DNA of 64,000 nucleotides, taken from Streptomyces chartreusis. Its GTDB lineage: Bacteria > Actinomycetota > Actinomycetes > Streptomycetales > Streptomycetaceae. Positions 44,747-56,000 of this stretch are shown here, piece after piece; within the stretch, counting starts at the first letter, position 1, and each line of letters begins with the position of its first letter. The notes under the pieces were generated by a model. The model was not told the DNA's origin. It did no database searches and saw only the letters and a program-made list of their open reading frames with translations. The DNA lies in contig NZ_CP023689.1 in NCBI RefSeq assembly GCF_008704715.1, positions 2,790,001 to 2,854,000 on the forward strand. Reading direction: 5' to 3'. The position numbers and the translations under genes are program-made.

Positions 44747-45127
44747 TCACGCGGCGACCACGTCCACGGCCTCGGAAGGCGCCTTGATGGTCACCCGTTC
44801 CGGTGGCACACCGGTCACCGACACGGAACCCAGCATCGGACGGACCGACGCGGGTACAGGCTCGCTGGGTGTGGCCGCAGCAGACTGGGCCAGCTCGGCG
44901 AGGGCGAGCTCGTCGCTCACTTCCCGCATGAGCTCGGACATCCGTACGTCCAGCGCGTCGCAGATCGCGGAGAGCAGCTCGGAGGAAGCCTCCTTCTGCC
45001 CCCGCTCCACCTCGGAGAGATAGCCGAGTGAGACTCGGGCGGACGAGGAGACTTCGCGCAGAGTACGGCCCTGGCGCTGGCGCTGCCGACGCAGCACGTC
45101 ACCAAGCAGGCGACGGAGCAGAATCAT
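44747..45127 (-). CDS. clgR: Clp/Lon gene regulator ClgR
   Basis: This 126-residue HTH activator has [67 protein letters not shown] as its DNA-binding domain. The C-terminus ends VDVVAA; in ClgR/PopR proteins two terminal alanines mark the protein for ClpP degradation. GGAGGGAG precedes ATG 45127. It activates clp and lon genes in actinobacteria. It is last in the pgsA-cinA-clgR group, as in corynebacteria. Confidence 0.9.
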   Translation of the reverse strand: MILLRRLLGDVLRRQRQRQGRTLREVSSSARVSLGYLSEVERGQKEASSELLSAICDALDVRMSELMREVSDELALAELAQSAAATPSEPVPASVRPMLGSVSVTGVPPERVTIKAPSEAVDVVAA

Positions 45128-45236
45128 CGGTGGCTCCCTCCTCGGACCGCGTAGCCGCATCCTTCACGCCCCACCGTACCGCCTTGCGCCGCGGCCGTGC
45201 GGGGAGCGATGTCGTGTTCACTCAGGGCTGCAAACA

Positions 45237-45782
45237 TCAAAACCCCCCGTTCCGTTCCGTATCCTGTGCCCGCTCATTCCCACTGTGTTCGCCCGCAAGC
45301 TCCTTCAGGAGCAGTGCGAGTACGCTCCGTACACTCTCCATACGAATTTCCTCGCGGCCGCCGTTCAACCGCAGGGCCTCCACTTTTCCGCCACCGGCAG
45401 AACCGGGACCAAACCCGATCGGGCCGTCCAGGGCGACGAAAACGGTCCCCACGGGGTGTCCGTCCTGCATGTCGGGCCCCGCGACACCGGTCGTCGCGAT
45501 GCCCCAGTCGGCACCCAGCGCCTTCCGTACGCCGGCCGCCATCTGGGCCGCCACCTGCGGATTCACCGCACCGTGCTGCTCCAGCAGGGTGGCGTCGACG
45601 CCGAGGAGCCGGTGCTTCAGCTCGGTGGCGTAGGCAGTCACCGACCCCCGGAAGACCTGTGATGCCCCCGGGACGGCTGTGATGTCCGCCGCAACCAGCC
45701 CGCCCGTCAGCGACTCCGCCACAGCGAGCGTCTCACCGCTCACTTTGAGTAGTCGCACCACGTCGGTGGCCCGGGAACTCAC
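45237..45782 (-). CDS. cinA: CinA-family nicotinamide-nucleotide amidohydrolase
   Basis: This 181-residue CinA C-terminal domain (LAVAESLTGGLVAADITAVPGASQVFRGSVTAYATELKHRLLGV...TTGVAGPDMQDGHPVGTVFVAL) is expected to deamidate NMN in NAD recycling. The Ser of AESLTGG is the usual nucleophile. The N-terminal COG1058 domain of full-length CinA is absent. GTG 45782 overlaps the pgsA stop. Confidence 0.9.
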   Translation of the reverse strand: MSSRATDVVRLLKVSGETLAVAESLTGGLVAADITAVPGASQVFRGSVTAYATELKHRLLGVDATLLEQHGAVNPQVAAQMAAGVRKALGADWGIATTGVAGPDMQDGHPVGTVFVALDGPIGFGPGSAGGGKVEALRLNGGREEIRMESVRSVLALLLKELAGEHSGNERAQDTERNGGF

Positions 45783-46570
45783 GCTTCCGTCTCCTCCAAC
45801 GCGGCCTTGCGCTCTGCGATTCCCTGCCTGCGCAGCACAATGGCTTGTCTCACATAGTCGAGCCCGGTCAGCACGGTCAGGACGACCGCTGCGGCCATCA
45901 CCCACCACCGCAGGGTGGCCAGCCACCCCGTCAGCGCCAGGATGTACATCCCGACGGCCACGCCCTGCGTGAGCGTCTTGAGCTTGCCGCCCCGGCTTGC
46001 CGGGATCACGCCGTACCGGATGACCAGGAAACGCAGGAGCGTGATCCCGAGTTCCCGGCCGAGGATGACGCCCGTCACCCACCACGGCAGATCGTCCAGT
46101 GCCGACAGACAGATCAGCGCCGCCCCCATGATCGCCTTGTCGGCGATGGGATCGGCGATCTTCCCGAAGTCGGTGACGAGGTTGTACGTACGCGCCAGAT
46201 GACCGTCGAACAGGTCCGTGATCATGGCGATGGCGAAGGCCGCCCAGGCGAGGGAGCGCCACGCCGGGTCGTATCCGCCGTCGGCCAGCATCAGTGCGAC
46301 GAACGCCGGCACCAGGACCAGCCGGAGCATGGTCAGGAGGTTGGCGATGTTCCAGACGCTGGCCTGGTTGACGGCCGCGGCCGCGATCTTCCCGCCGCGC
46401 GGTGATCTCGCCCCGCCCTCGGCACCGGTATCGGCGCCGCCCGCCGTCGAACCGCCCGCCCTCGGGCCGACGCCCTTGGCCGAGCCGGCCTTGGACGAGC
46501 CCATCGCACTCGCCTTGCCCGCCGCACCCGCCTGGGAGCCTCCCGCGGCGGACGCCGGAACTCCGGTCAT
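45779..46570 (-). CDS. pgsA: CDP-diacylglycerol--glycerol-3-phosphate 3-phosphatidyltransferase
   Basis: This 263-residue membrane enzyme of anionic phospholipid synthesis has the CDP-alcohol phosphotransferase signature, [27 protein letters not shown] (D-x2-DG-x2-AR-x8-G-x3-D-x3-D). About five membrane helices follow an Ala/Gly-rich N-terminal extension of about 65 residues. ATG 46570 overlaps the rimO stop (ATGA), and its own stop overlaps cinA. Confidence 0.93.
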   Translation of the reverse strand: MTGVPASAAGGSQAGAAGKASAMGSSKAGSAKGVGPRAGGSTAGGADTGAEGGARSPRGGKIAAAAVNQASVWNIANLLTMLRLVLVPAFVALMLADGGYDPAWRSLAWAAFAIAMITDLFDGHLARTYNLVTDFGKIADPIADKAIMGAALICLSALDDLPWWVTGVILGRELGITLLRFLVIRYGVIPASRGGKLKTLTQGVAVGMYILALTGWLATLRWWVMAAAVVLTVLTGLDYVRQAIVLRRQGIAERKAALEETEA

Positions 46571-48048
46571 CTGTCCGCCTCCTCACTACACGCGAGCGAG
46601 CCCGGCAGCGGCTCGGCCACCAGGTCGACACCTTCCGTACCGACCACCTTCGCCTCGACCATACGGCCGACGCGCAGCCCCTCGCCGCTCGTGAGCAGGA
46701 CCTGGCCGTCCGTCTCGGGCGCCTGGTGCGCCCCGCGGCCGTACGCGCCCTCCTCCGAGTCCTCGTCGCCCACCGACTCGACGAGCACGTGCACGGTCTC
46801 GCCGACGCGCTCCTCGGACCGCTGCGAGACGAGCTCCTCGGCCAGCCGGGAGACACGCGCCAGCCGCTCGGCGACGACGTCCTCGTCGAGCTTGTTGTCG
46901 TACGTCGCGGCCTCGGTGCCGTCCTCGTCGGAGTAGCCGAAGACGCCGATGGCGTCCAGCCGCGCGTGGTTCAGGAAGCGCTCCAGCTCGGCCAGGTCGG
47001 CCTCGCTCTCGCCGGGGAAGCCGACGATGAAGTTGGACCGCACGCCGGCCTGCGGGGCCTTGCCGCGGATGGTCTCGAGCAGTTCGAGGAACCGGTCGGT
47101 GTCGCCGAAGCGGCGCATCGCGCGCAGCACGTCCGGCGCGGAGTGCTGGAAGGACAGGTCGAAGTAGGGGGCGACCTTCGGCGTGGAGGTCAGTACGTCG
47201 ATCAGACCGGGCCGCATCTCGGCCGGCTGGAGGTAGCTGACGCGGACACGCTCGATGCCGTCGACCTCGGCGAGCTCCGGCAGGAGGGACTCCAGCAGGC
47301 GGATGTCGCCCAGGTCCTTGCCGTAGGAGGTGTTGTTCTCGGAGACCAGCATGATCTCCTTCACGCCCTGTTCGGCCAGCCACCGCGTCTCGTTCAGCAC
47401 ATCGCTGGGCCGGCGCGAGATGAAGGAGCCGCGGAAGGACGGGATGGCGCAGAAGGAGCAGCGCCGGTCGCAGCCGGAGGCGAGTTTCACCGAGGCGACC
47501 GGGGAGCCGTCGAGGCGGCGGCGCAGGGGCGAGCGCGGGCCGGAGGCCGGAGCGAGCCCCTCCGGAAGGTCGACGGGGGCGTGCCCGGGCAGTGCGACGT
47601 CGGCCGCGGACTCCTGCCGTTCGGCAGGGCTGATCGGCAGCAGCTTGCGCCGGTCGCGCGGGGTGTGCGCGGCGTGGATGCCGCCGGAAAGGATGGTCTG
47701 GAGGCGGTCCGAGATGTCCGCGTAGTCGTCGAAGCCGAGCACTCCGTCGGCCTCGGGGAGGGCCTCGGCGAGGTCCTTGCCGTACCGCTCGGCCATGCAG
47801 CCCACCGCCACGACGGCCTGGGTTCTTCCATGGTCCTTGAGGTCGTTGGCCTCCAGGAGGGCGTCGACGGAGTCCTTCTTGGCGGCGTCGACGAAGCCAC
47901 AGGTGTTGACGACCGCGACGTCCGCGTCGGCGGCGTCCTCCACGAGGTCCCAGCCGTCCGCCTCCAAGCGGCCTGCGAGCTCCTCCGAGTCCACCTCGTT
48001 ACGGGCGCAGCCAAGAGTGACGAGTGCGACGGTACGGCGTTCAGACAT
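46567..48048 (-). CDS. rimO: Ribosomal protein S12 methylthiotransferase
   Basis: This 493-residue radical SAM enzyme methylthiolates the conserved aspartate of S12. The UPF0004 domain starts [22 protein letters not shown]; the radical SAM motif is [16 protein letters not shown]; a TRAM-like domain ends the protein. ATG 48048 is chosen over the longer frame. It is the paralogue of MiaB at 12.3 kb. Confidence 0.95.
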   Translation of the reverse strand: MSERRTVALVTLGCARNEVDSEELAGRLEADGWDLVEDAADADVAVVNTCGFVDAAKKDSVDALLEANDLKDHGRTQAVVAVGCMAERYGKDLAEALPEADGVLGFDDYADISDRLQTILSGGIHAAHTPRDRRKLLPISPAERQESAADVALPGHAPVDLPEGLAPASGPRSPLRRRLDGSPVASVKLASGCDRRCSFCAIPSFRGSFISRRPSDVLNETRWLAEQGVKEIMLVSENNTSYGKDLGDIRLLESLLPELAEVDGIERVRVSYLQPAEMRPGLIDVLTSTPKVAPYFDLSFQHSAPDVLRAMRRFGDTDRFLELLETIRGKAPQAGVRSNFIVGFPGESEADLAELERFLNHARLDAIGVFGYSDEDGTEAATYDNKLDEDVVAERLARVSRLAEELVSQRSEERVGETVHVLVESVGDEDSEEGAYGRGAHQAPETDGQVLLTSGEGLRVGRMVEAKVVGTEGVDLVAEPLPGSLACSEEADR

Positions 48049-48142
48049 GGGCTCAAGACTACTTTGTCTCACTGACAGCCCACGTCGACGGGGTTGGCCG
48101 ATCTTGGCCAACCCCGTCCTCAGCTCGACCGTTCAGCCGGAC

Positions 48143-48979
48143 TTATCCCGCCTGGGGGTCGCCCTTGGTGTACGTCAGGCGCTCCACGGCGCCCGGCTGC
48201 CAGTCGTCGTCGATCTTCTTGCCGTTGACATACAGGTCGATCGCACCCGCGTCACCGAGGACGAGGTTGATCTTCTCGCTGTCCTGGAAGGTCTTCGAGT
48301 CGCCCTTCTTGAGCAGGTCGTCGAAGAGCAGTCGGCCGTTGTGGTCCTTGACCCCGACCCAGCTCCTGCCGTCGACGGCGCTCACCTGGACGGTCACCTT
48401 GTCCTGCGGGACGGCCGCGATGGCGCTGTCCGAAGGCTCCGGGTCGGGATCCTTGGGCTTGTCGGTCTTCGGGGTGGGCGTGGTCTTGTCGGACGTCGGC
48501 GTCGAGCCGCCCTCGGCGACGGCGGACTTGCCGCTGTCGTCGCCGCCCTTGAACGCGGTGAATCCGACGAACCCGACCACCGCGACGATCGCGGCGACCA
48601 TGGCCGCGGTCCAATTCGGCCCGCGCCGCTCGGGACGGATGCGCTCCGCCTCGAACAGAGGGGCGGCGGGGGTCGGCGCCGGCCGCCCGCCGTGCGAGTC
48701 GTCGTACTGGGCGAGCAGCGGAGCCGGATCGAGGTGGACGGCCTTCGCCAGGGTTCGGATGTGGCCACGGGCGTACACGTCGCCGCCGCAGGGGGCGAAG
48801 TTGTCCGCCTCGATGGCCTGCACGATGGCGATGCGGACCCTGGTGGCGTTGGTGACGTCGTCGACGGTCAGCCCGGCATCGAGGCGCGCCTGCCTCAGGG
48901 CACGGCCGATCGAGGGGCGGGCTTCCTCGGATACGTCTTCGAACGGACGCTCGTCTTCAGGGGAGTTGCCGATGGACAC
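48143..48979 (-). CDS. RodZ-like HTH membrane protein
   Basis: This 278-residue protein has a cytoplasmic HTH_25 domain (residues about 20-85: IGRALRQARLDAGLTVDDVTNATRVRIAIVQAIEADNFAPCGGDVYARGHIRTLAKAVHLD), one membrane helix (AAMVAAIVAVVGFVGFTAF), a Pro/Thr/Asp linker and an extracytoplasmic DUF4115 domain. The start is GTG 48979 behind AAAGG. RodZ proteins link MreB to the wall machinery; a scaffold role in cell-wall growth is likely. It lies between rimO and ftsK. Confidence 0.85.
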   Translation of the reverse strand: MSIGNSPEDERPFEDVSEEARPSIGRALRQARLDAGLTVDDVTNATRVRIAIVQAIEADNFAPCGGDVYARGHIRTLAKAVHLDPAPLLAQYDDSHGGRPAPTPAAPLFEAERIRPERRGPNWTAAMVAAIVAVVGFVGFTAFKGGDDSGKSAVAEGGSTPTSDKTTPTPKTDKPKDPDPEPSDSAIAAVPQDKVTVQVSAVDGRSWVGVKDHNGRLLFDDLLKKGDSKTFQDSEKINLVLGDAGAIDLYVNGKKIDDDWQPGAVERLTYTKGDPQAG

Positions 48980-49260
48980 GGGGGCGCCTTTCGAGCGTTT
49001 AAGCCACCTGTGCTGGAGGTTCAGTCTAGGGGGGTAACGAAAGGGTGGGGCAACCGGGCGGTGGGACTTTGTACGCCATCGGTATGGCCGGTCAGACCGA
49101 TGGTGGGGCACGAGAATGTCGCTTCCCTCAACTTGACGTACGCCGAACGGGAACGGTTGCTCAATGATCCCTTACGGGTGAGTCACGATCGGGCATCGGC
49201 TCCTCACCCACCCACCCGCGAGGCGACCACTGCACTCCCGTATTCCGCGTAGGGCTCGCT

Positions 49261-51999
49261 TTATGCCTCCCCGCGGATCACGGCGAGCACTCCGTCCAGC
49301 TCATCAGGTTTCACAAGAACGTCACGAGCCTTGGATCCCTCGCTCGGACCCACGATCCCGCGGGACTCCATGAGGTCCATCAGCCGCCCCGCCTTGGCGA
49401 AGCCGACCCGCAGCTTGCGCTGGAGCATGGACGTCGAACCGAACTGCGTGGAGACCACCAGCTCCGCCGCCTGGCACAGCAGGTCGAGGTCGTCGCCGAT
49501 CTCCTCGTCGATCTCCTTCTTCTGCTTCGTCCCGACGGTCACGTCTTCCCGGAAGACGGGCGCCATCTGGTCCTTGCAGTGTTGGACGACGACCGCGACC
49601 TCTTCCTCGGTCACGAACGCGCCCTGCATACGCGTGGGCTTGTTCGCGCCCATCGGCAGGAACAGCCCGTCGCCCTTGCCGATCAGCTTCTCGGCGCCGG
49701 GCTGGTCGAGGATGACGCGGGAGTCGGCGAGCGAGGAGGTGGCGAACGCGAGCCGCGAGGGCACGTTCGCCTTGATCAGACCGGTGACGACGTCCACGGA
49801 GGGCCGCTGCGTGGCGAGCACCAGGTGGATGCCGGCCGCACGCGCGAGCTGCGTGATGCGGACGATCGCGTCCTCGACGTCACGCGGGGCGACCATCATC
49901 AGGTCGGCGAGCTCGTCGACGATCACCAGCAGGTACGGGTAGGGCTGGAGCTCGCGCTCACTGCCCTCCGGCGGCTTCACCTTGCCGTTGCGGACGGCTT
50001 CGTTGAAGTCGTCGATGTGCCGGTATCCGTACGCCGCGAGGTCGTCGTAGCGGAGGTCCATCTCCCGTACGACCCACTGGAGCGCCTCGGCGGCCCGCTT
50101 CGGGTTGGTGATGATCGGCGTGATCAGGTGCGGGATGCCCTCGTAGGCGGTCAGCTCGACGCGCTTGGGGTCGACGAGCACCATGCGGACGTCCTCCGGG
50201 GTCGCCCGCATCATGATCGAAGTGATCAAGCAGTTAATGCACGACGACTTACCGGAACCGGTCGCACCGGCGACCAGCACATGCGGCATCTTCGCGATGT
50301 TCGCCATCACGTAGCCGCCCTCGACGTCCTTGCCGAGCGCGACCAGCATCGGGTGGTCGTCCTCCGCGGCGGCCGCGAGGCGCAGCACATCGCCGAGGTT
50401 GACCATCTCGCGGTCGGTGTTGGGGATCTCGATGCCGACCGCCGACTTGCCGGGGATCGGACTGATGATCCGCACGTCCGGGCTGGCGACCGCGTACGCG
50501 ATGTTCTTCGTCAGCGCGGTGATCCGCTCGACCTTCACGGCCGGCCCGAGCTCGACCTCGTAGCGCGTGACCGTCGGCCCGCGCGTGAAGCCGGTGACGC
50601 GGGCGTCGACCTTGAACTCGGAGAAGACGGTGGTGAGCGAGTCGACGATGGCGTCGTTGGCGGCGCTGCGCGACTTGCCCGGGCCACCGCGCTCGAGGAG
50701 GTCCAGCGACGGCAGCGAGTAGGTGATGTCACCGGACAGCTGGAGTTGTTCGGCGCGCGGCGGCAGGTCGCGCATCTCGTCGGGCGCGGACTTCGTGAGG
50801 TCCGGCACCCCGGACTTCACCGGGTCCGGCACCTCGGTCTTCGGGAGCTTCTCCTGCTTGGGGCGCGCGGCCGGGACGGGCGTCGGCACCGGGGTGGTCT
50901 CCGCGCGGTCGCCCACGCTGACGCCCTGGGTGAGGTCGGCGACGATCGGCGACGGCGGCATCCCGTGCAGGACGGCACCGTCGAGTGCGGCAGCGGCGGC
51001 CGCCGCGACGTCCACAGCGTCCATGGGACGGTCCATCTCGGGCTGCGGGACCGCGGAGCGCCTCGGCCGCCCACGACGCCGCGAGAGGGCCTCCTGTTCG
51101 GCGCCGTCGGGGTCGTACGCGGCGCGCGCCGGCGCCCGCTTGCGCCCCCGCGCCGCGGGCAGTGCCTCGCGCCACTGGTCGTCGTAGCGCTCGTCTTCGT
51201 CGGTGTACTCGTCGTCCTCTTCGGGGTCCGGCAGGATGCCGAGCTTGATGCCCAACTGCCGCAGCCGCTGCGGGATGGCGTTGACGGGCGTGGCGGTGAC
51301 CACCAGCAGCCCGAAGATGGTCAGCAGCACGAGCAGCGGTACGGCGAGTACGTCGCCCATGATGTGCGTCAGCGGGGTCGCCGCGCCCCAGCCGATCAGC
51401 CCGCCCGCGTCCCGTATGGCGGACATGCCGTCGCTGCGGGCGGGCGAGCCGACGGCGATGTGGACCTGGCCGAGCACGCCGATGACGAGCGCGGACAGAC
51501 CGATGACGATACGGCCGTTGGCCTCGGGCTTCTCGGGGTGCCGGATGAACCGCACGCCGATGACCGCGAGCAGTATCGGCACGAGGAGGTCGAGCCGGCC
51601 GAAGGCGCCGGTCACGATGATCTCGACGAGGTCGCCGACGGGACCGCGCAGATTCGACCAGGTGCCGGCGGCGACGATCAGCGCGAGGCCGAGCAGCAGC
51701 AGCGCGATGCCGTCCTTGCGATGGGCGGGGTCGAGGTTCTTCGCGCCCTGCCCTATGCCGCGGAAAACGGCGCCGACCGCGTGCGCGAGCCCGAGCCAGA
51801 CGGCGCGCACGAGCCGGTACACGCCCCCGGTGGGGTTGGGCGCGGGCTTCGGCGGCGCGGCTTTCTTGGCCGCGGCCTTCTTCGCCGGCGCCTTCTTCGC
51901 GGGGGCTTTCTTGGCGGCGGCCTTCTTCGCCGGAGCCTTCGCTGAAGCGGCCGCCTTCTTCGCGGGCGGCTTCTTGGCTGCGGAGGAACGTGAGGCCAT
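49261..51999 (-). CDS. ftsK: DNA translocase FtsK
   Basis: This 912-residue membrane-anchored translocase clears DNA from the septum. A Lys/Ala/Pro repeat-rich N-terminus (KKPPAKKAAASAKAPAKK...) precedes four membrane segments, a variable linker, the RecA-like motor with Walker A GATGSGKSSC and Walker B LLVIVDELADLMM, and a C-terminal gamma winged helix (STSMLQRKLRVGFAKAGRLMDLMESRGIVGPSEGSKARDVLV). ATG 51999 gives MASRSSAAKK. Confidence 0.96.
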   Translation of the reverse strand: MASRSSAAKKPPAKKAAASAKAPAKKAAAKKAPAKKAPAKKAAAKKAAPPKPAPNPTGGVYRLVRAVWLGLAHAVGAVFRGIGQGAKNLDPAHRKDGIALLLLGLALIVAAGTWSNLRGPVGDLVEIIVTGAFGRLDLLVPILLAVIGVRFIRHPEKPEANGRIVIGLSALVIGVLGQVHIAVGSPARSDGMSAIRDAGGLIGWGAATPLTHIMGDVLAVPLLVLLTIFGLLVVTATPVNAIPQRLRQLGIKLGILPDPEEDDEYTDEDERYDDQWREALPAARGRKRAPARAAYDPDGAEQEALSRRRGRPRRSAVPQPEMDRPMDAVDVAAAAAAALDGAVLHGMPPSPIVADLTQGVSVGDRAETTPVPTPVPAARPKQEKLPKTEVPDPVKSGVPDLTKSAPDEMRDLPPRAEQLQLSGDITYSLPSLDLLERGGPGKSRSAANDAIVDSLTTVFSEFKVDARVTGFTRGPTVTRYEVELGPAVKVERITALTKNIAYAVASPDVRIISPIPGKSAVGIEIPNTDREMVNLGDVLRLAAAAEDDHPMLVALGKDVEGGYVMANIAKMPHVLVAGATGSGKSSCINCLITSIMMRATPEDVRMVLVDPKRVELTAYEGIPHLITPIITNPKRAAEALQWVVREMDLRYDDLAAYGYRHIDDFNEAVRNGKVKPPEGSERELQPYPYLLVIVDELADLMMVAPRDVEDAIVRITQLARAAGIHLVLATQRPSVDVVTGLIKANVPSRLAFATSSLADSRVILDQPGAEKLIGKGDGLFLPMGANKPTRMQGAFVTEEEVAVVVQHCKDQMAPVFREDVTVGTKQKKEIDEEIGDDLDLLCQAAELVVSTQFGSTSMLQRKLRVGFAKAGRLMDLMESRGIVGPSEGSKARDVLVKPDELDGVLAVIRGEA

Positions 52000-52160
52000 G
52001 GGTGTGAGGTTACCGGTGGAGAAGACAGTGGACACGTGTGCCCACTGCTTCACCCGTTCGTGTCGCCCTTGTGAGGGCGGCGGACTGACGCCGGTTCACG
52101 GACCCGTCACGCACAGGACTGTCGGGCGCCGCCCGCCCGCCAAGCGGAATAGACGCGGGG

Positions 52161-52844
52161 TCAGTTCTGCGAAGGCACCGACGAGTTGCTCCCGGCGCCC
52201 GGTTCCAGCGCGTCCAGCGCCCGCCGCAGTCCGGTGAGTTTGCGTTCGAGATGAGCCGCCGTGGCCACCGCGGCCGCGTCCGCGGACTCGTCGTCCAGCT
52301 GCTTGGACAGCGCCTCGGCCTGCTCCTCGACGGCCGCGAGCCGTGCCGACAGCTCGGCCAGCAGCCCCGCCGGCTCCTTGGAGTCGGCGCCCGCGGCCTT
52401 GCCGCCACCGCCCTCCAACTGGAGCCGCAGCAGCGCCGCCTGCTCCCGGAGCTGGCAGTTCTTCATGTACAGCTCGACGAACACGGAGACCTTCGCCCGC
52501 AGCACCCACGGGTCGAACAGCTTGGAGATGTAGTCCACCGCGCCTGCCGCGTAGCCGCGGAAGGTGTGATGCGGGCCGTGGTTGATCGCGGTGAGGAAGA
52601 TGATCGGGATGTCCCTGGTCCGTTCCCGCCGCTTGATGTGCGCTGCGGTTTCGAAACCGTCCATTCCCGGCATCTGGACATCCAGCAGAATGACCGCGAA
52701 GTCGTCCGTCAGAAGTGCCTTGAGCGCTTCCTCCCCGGACGATGCCCGCACCAGGGTCTGATCGAGCGCAGAGAGGATCGCCTCCAGCGCAAGCAGATTC
52801 TCCGGCCGGTCATCGACCAGGAGGATCTTGGCCTTCTGCACCAT
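52161..52844 (-). CDS. osaB: Response regulator OsaB
   Basis: This 227-residue protein has an N-terminal receiver domain (Asp55 in VILLDVQMPGMDGF; switch Thr in IFLTAINHG) and a C-terminal coiled coil (residues about 145-215) without a DNA-binding domain. GAGGAGGG precedes ATG 52844. In S. coelicolor OsaB is required for development under osmotic stress. It is encoded after osaA on the same strand across a 244-base gap, enough for its own promoter. Confidence 0.92.
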   Translation of the reverse strand: MVQKAKILLVDDRPENLLALEAILSALDQTLVRASSGEEALKALLTDDFAVILLDVQMPGMDGFETAAHIKRRERTRDIPIIFLTAINHGPHHTFRGYAAGAVDYISKLFDPWVLRAKVSVFVELYMKNCQLREQAALLRLQLEGGGGKAAGADSKEPAGLLAELSARLAAVEEQAEALSKQLDDESADAAAVATAAHLERKLTGLRRALDALEPGAGSNSSVPSQN

Positions 52845-53088
52845 GGCCCGCCCTCCTCGCCCCGGCAGTGCACCGGGCTCCGCCCCAGGGGACGACTCCC
52901 TTACGCCGCCCGCCCTCGTGCCGGTCATGGTAGCCGCACCCCGCCTGTCGCCACACCCTGTCACCGCGATGTCACTGTGCACGTAGCAGAAACGCAGCAG
53001 GAGACCAGAAGGTTCCCCGAATCCCGCACTTCTACACGACCTCGACCACACTGAGTCAGCAACTCCGTGTGAACACTTTCGGCTCTCG

Positions 53089-56000
53089 TCACTGGTCCCT
53101 CATCCACTGGTCCATCACCGCCAGGAGATGATCGGGATCGACCGGCTTGGTCACGTAGTCGGAAGCGCCCGACTCGATCGCCTTCTCCCGGTCGCCCTTC
53201 ATCGCCTTCGCGGTCAGCGCGATGATCGGCAGCCCGGCGAACTGCGGCATCCTGCGGATCGCCGTGGTCGTCGCGTATCCGTCCATCTCCGGCATCATGA
53301 TGTCCATCAGGACGACCGCCACGTCGTCGTGCTGCTCCAGGACCTCGATGCCCTCACGGCCGTTCTCGGCGTACAGCACCGACAGGCCGTGCTGCTCCAG
53401 GACGCTGGTCAGCGCGAAGACGTTGCGGATGTCGTCGTCGACGATCAGCACCTTCTCACCGCCGAACCGGATCCCGCGGCGCGACTTCGGAGCCGGCTCC
53501 CGCCGCTCCGGCGCCGACCACTGCTCCAGCTGCGACGGACCCTGCTCCAGCTCGTGCGCGGCCCGACGACGGCGCCTGAAGAGCGCGGCGGCGCCGTTCT
53601 GGGTCTCGCGGTACGACCGCACCTCCGCCGGCGTCTCGATCTCCACGTCGGACATCTCCGCCAGGTCGGCCGCCGACGCCACCAGGGCGCCCGCGTCGAG
53701 GGCCGGCAGCTGCTGCTGATAGCCCTGCGGGGGCAGCTCGCTGGGGTGCAGCGGCAGGTACAGCGTGAACGTCGAGCCGCGTCCCGGTTCGCTCTGCGCG
53801 TGGATCTCGCCGCCCAGCAGCTGCGCGATCTCCCGCGAGATGGACAGCCCAAGACCCGTACCGCCGTACTTGCGGCTGGTCGTGCCGTCCGCCTGCTTGA
53901 ACGCCTCGAAGATCACCCGCATCTTGCTGGCCGCGATCCCGATGCCGGTGTCCGTCACGGAGAACGCGATCAGCGGCGCGTTCACCTCGGTCAGCGAACC
54001 GGCCTCCAGCAGCTGCTCCCGGATCACCTGCGGCACGTCCATCCCGGCGGGCCTGATGACCAGCTCGACCGAGCCGGAGTCGGTGAACTTCACCGCGTTC
54101 GACAGCAGGTTCCGCAGCACCTGGAGCAGCCGCTGCTCGTCGGTGTGCAGCGTGGCCGGCAGCTCCGGGGAGACCCGTACGGACAGGTCCAGGCCCTTCT
54201 CCGCGGTCAGCGGCCGGAAGGTGGCCTCCACGTAGTCGACGAGTTGCACGAGCGCGATGCGCGTCGGGGAGACGTCCATCTTGCCCGCCTCGACCTTCGA
54301 CAGGTCGAGGATGTCGTTGATCAGCTGGAGCAGGTCGGAGCCGGCGCCGTGGATGGTCTCGGCGAACTCGACCTGCTTGGGCGAGAGGTTGCCCTCGGCG
54401 TTGTCGGCGAGCAGCTTGGCCAGAATCAGCAGCGAGTTGAGCGGCGTACGCAGCTCGTGCGACATGTTGGCGAGGAACTCGCTCTTGTAGCGCATCGAGA
54501 CGGCGAGCTGCTCGGCGCGCTCCTCCAGGACCTGCCGGGCCTCCTCGATCTCGGTGTTCTTCACCTCGATGTCGCGGTTCTGCTGGGCCAGCAGCTCGGC
54601 CTTCTCCTCCAGCTCGGCGTTGGACGCCTGGAGGGCCTTCTGCCGGTTCTCCAACTCGGCCGAGCGCTCACGCAGTTGCTCGGTCAGCTCCTGCGACTGC
54701 TTCAGCAGCACCTCGGTCTTGGTGTTGACCGAGATCGTGTTGACGCTGGTCGCGATCATCTCGGCGATCTGGTTCAGGAAGTCCTTCTGGATCTGCGTGA
54801 ACGGGGTGAAGGAGGCCAGCTCGATGACGCCGAGCACCTTGCCCTCGAACAGCACCGGAAGGACGATCACCTGCGCGGGAGGCGCCTCGCCGAGCCCGGA
54901 GGAGATCTTCAGATAGCCGCTGGGCGCGTTCTCCACGAGGATCGTGCGCTTCTCCTCGGCGGCCGTCCCGATGAGCGCCTCACCCGGCCGGAAGGACGTC
55001 GGCATGGAACCCATCGAATAGCCGTACGACCCGAGCATCCGCAGCTCGTAGGCGTCGTCGTTCTCGGCGGCCAGGTCGGTGCCGTCGAGGAGCGGCATGG
55101 CGACGAAGAACGCGCCGTGCTGCGCGGTCACCACCGGCGTCAGCTCGCTCATGATCAGCGAGGCCACGTCGTGCATGTCCCGGCGGCCCTGCATCAGCGC
55201 GGAGATCCGGGCGAGGTTGCCCTTGAGCCAGTCCTGCTCCTTGTTCGCGATCGTGGTGTCGCGCAGGTTGGCGATCATCTTGTTGATGTAGTCCTGGAGC
55301 TCCTGGATCTCGCCGGACGCGTCGACGTCGATCTTCAGGTTCAGGTCGCCACGGGTCACCGCGGTAGCCACGCGCGCGATGGCACGCACCTGACGAGTGA
55401 GGTTCCCTGCCATTTCGTTCACGGACTCGGTGAGGTCGCGCCAGGTTCCGTCGACGTCACGCACGCGTGCCTGGCCGCCGAGCTGCCCTTCGGTGCCCAC
55501 CTCGCGGGCGACTCGGGTGACCTCCTCGGCGAACGACGACAGCTGGTCGACCATCGTGTTGATCGTCGTCTTCAGCTCGAGGATCTCGCCACGGGCGTCG
55601 ATGTCGATCTTCTTGGACAGGTCACCCTTGGCGATCGCGGTCGTGACAAGGGCGATGTTGCGCACCTGGCCGGTCAGGTTGGACGCCATCTGGTTCACGG
55701 ACTCGGTGAGGTCCTTCCACGTACCGGCCACACCCGGTACGTGCGCCTGACCACCGAGGATCCCGTCCGTGCCCACCTCGCGGGCCACCTTGGTGACCTG
55801 GTCGGCGAACGAACTCAGCGTCTTCACCATGGTGTTGAAGGTGTCGGCGAGCTGCTGGACCTCGCCGCGCGCCTCGATCGTGACCGTCCGCGTCAGATCG
55901 CCGTTGGCGACGGCCGCCGCGACCTGGGAGATGTTCCGCACCTGCATGGTCAGGTTCTTGGCCATCAGGTTCACGTTGCCGCTGAGGTCCTTCCAGATGC

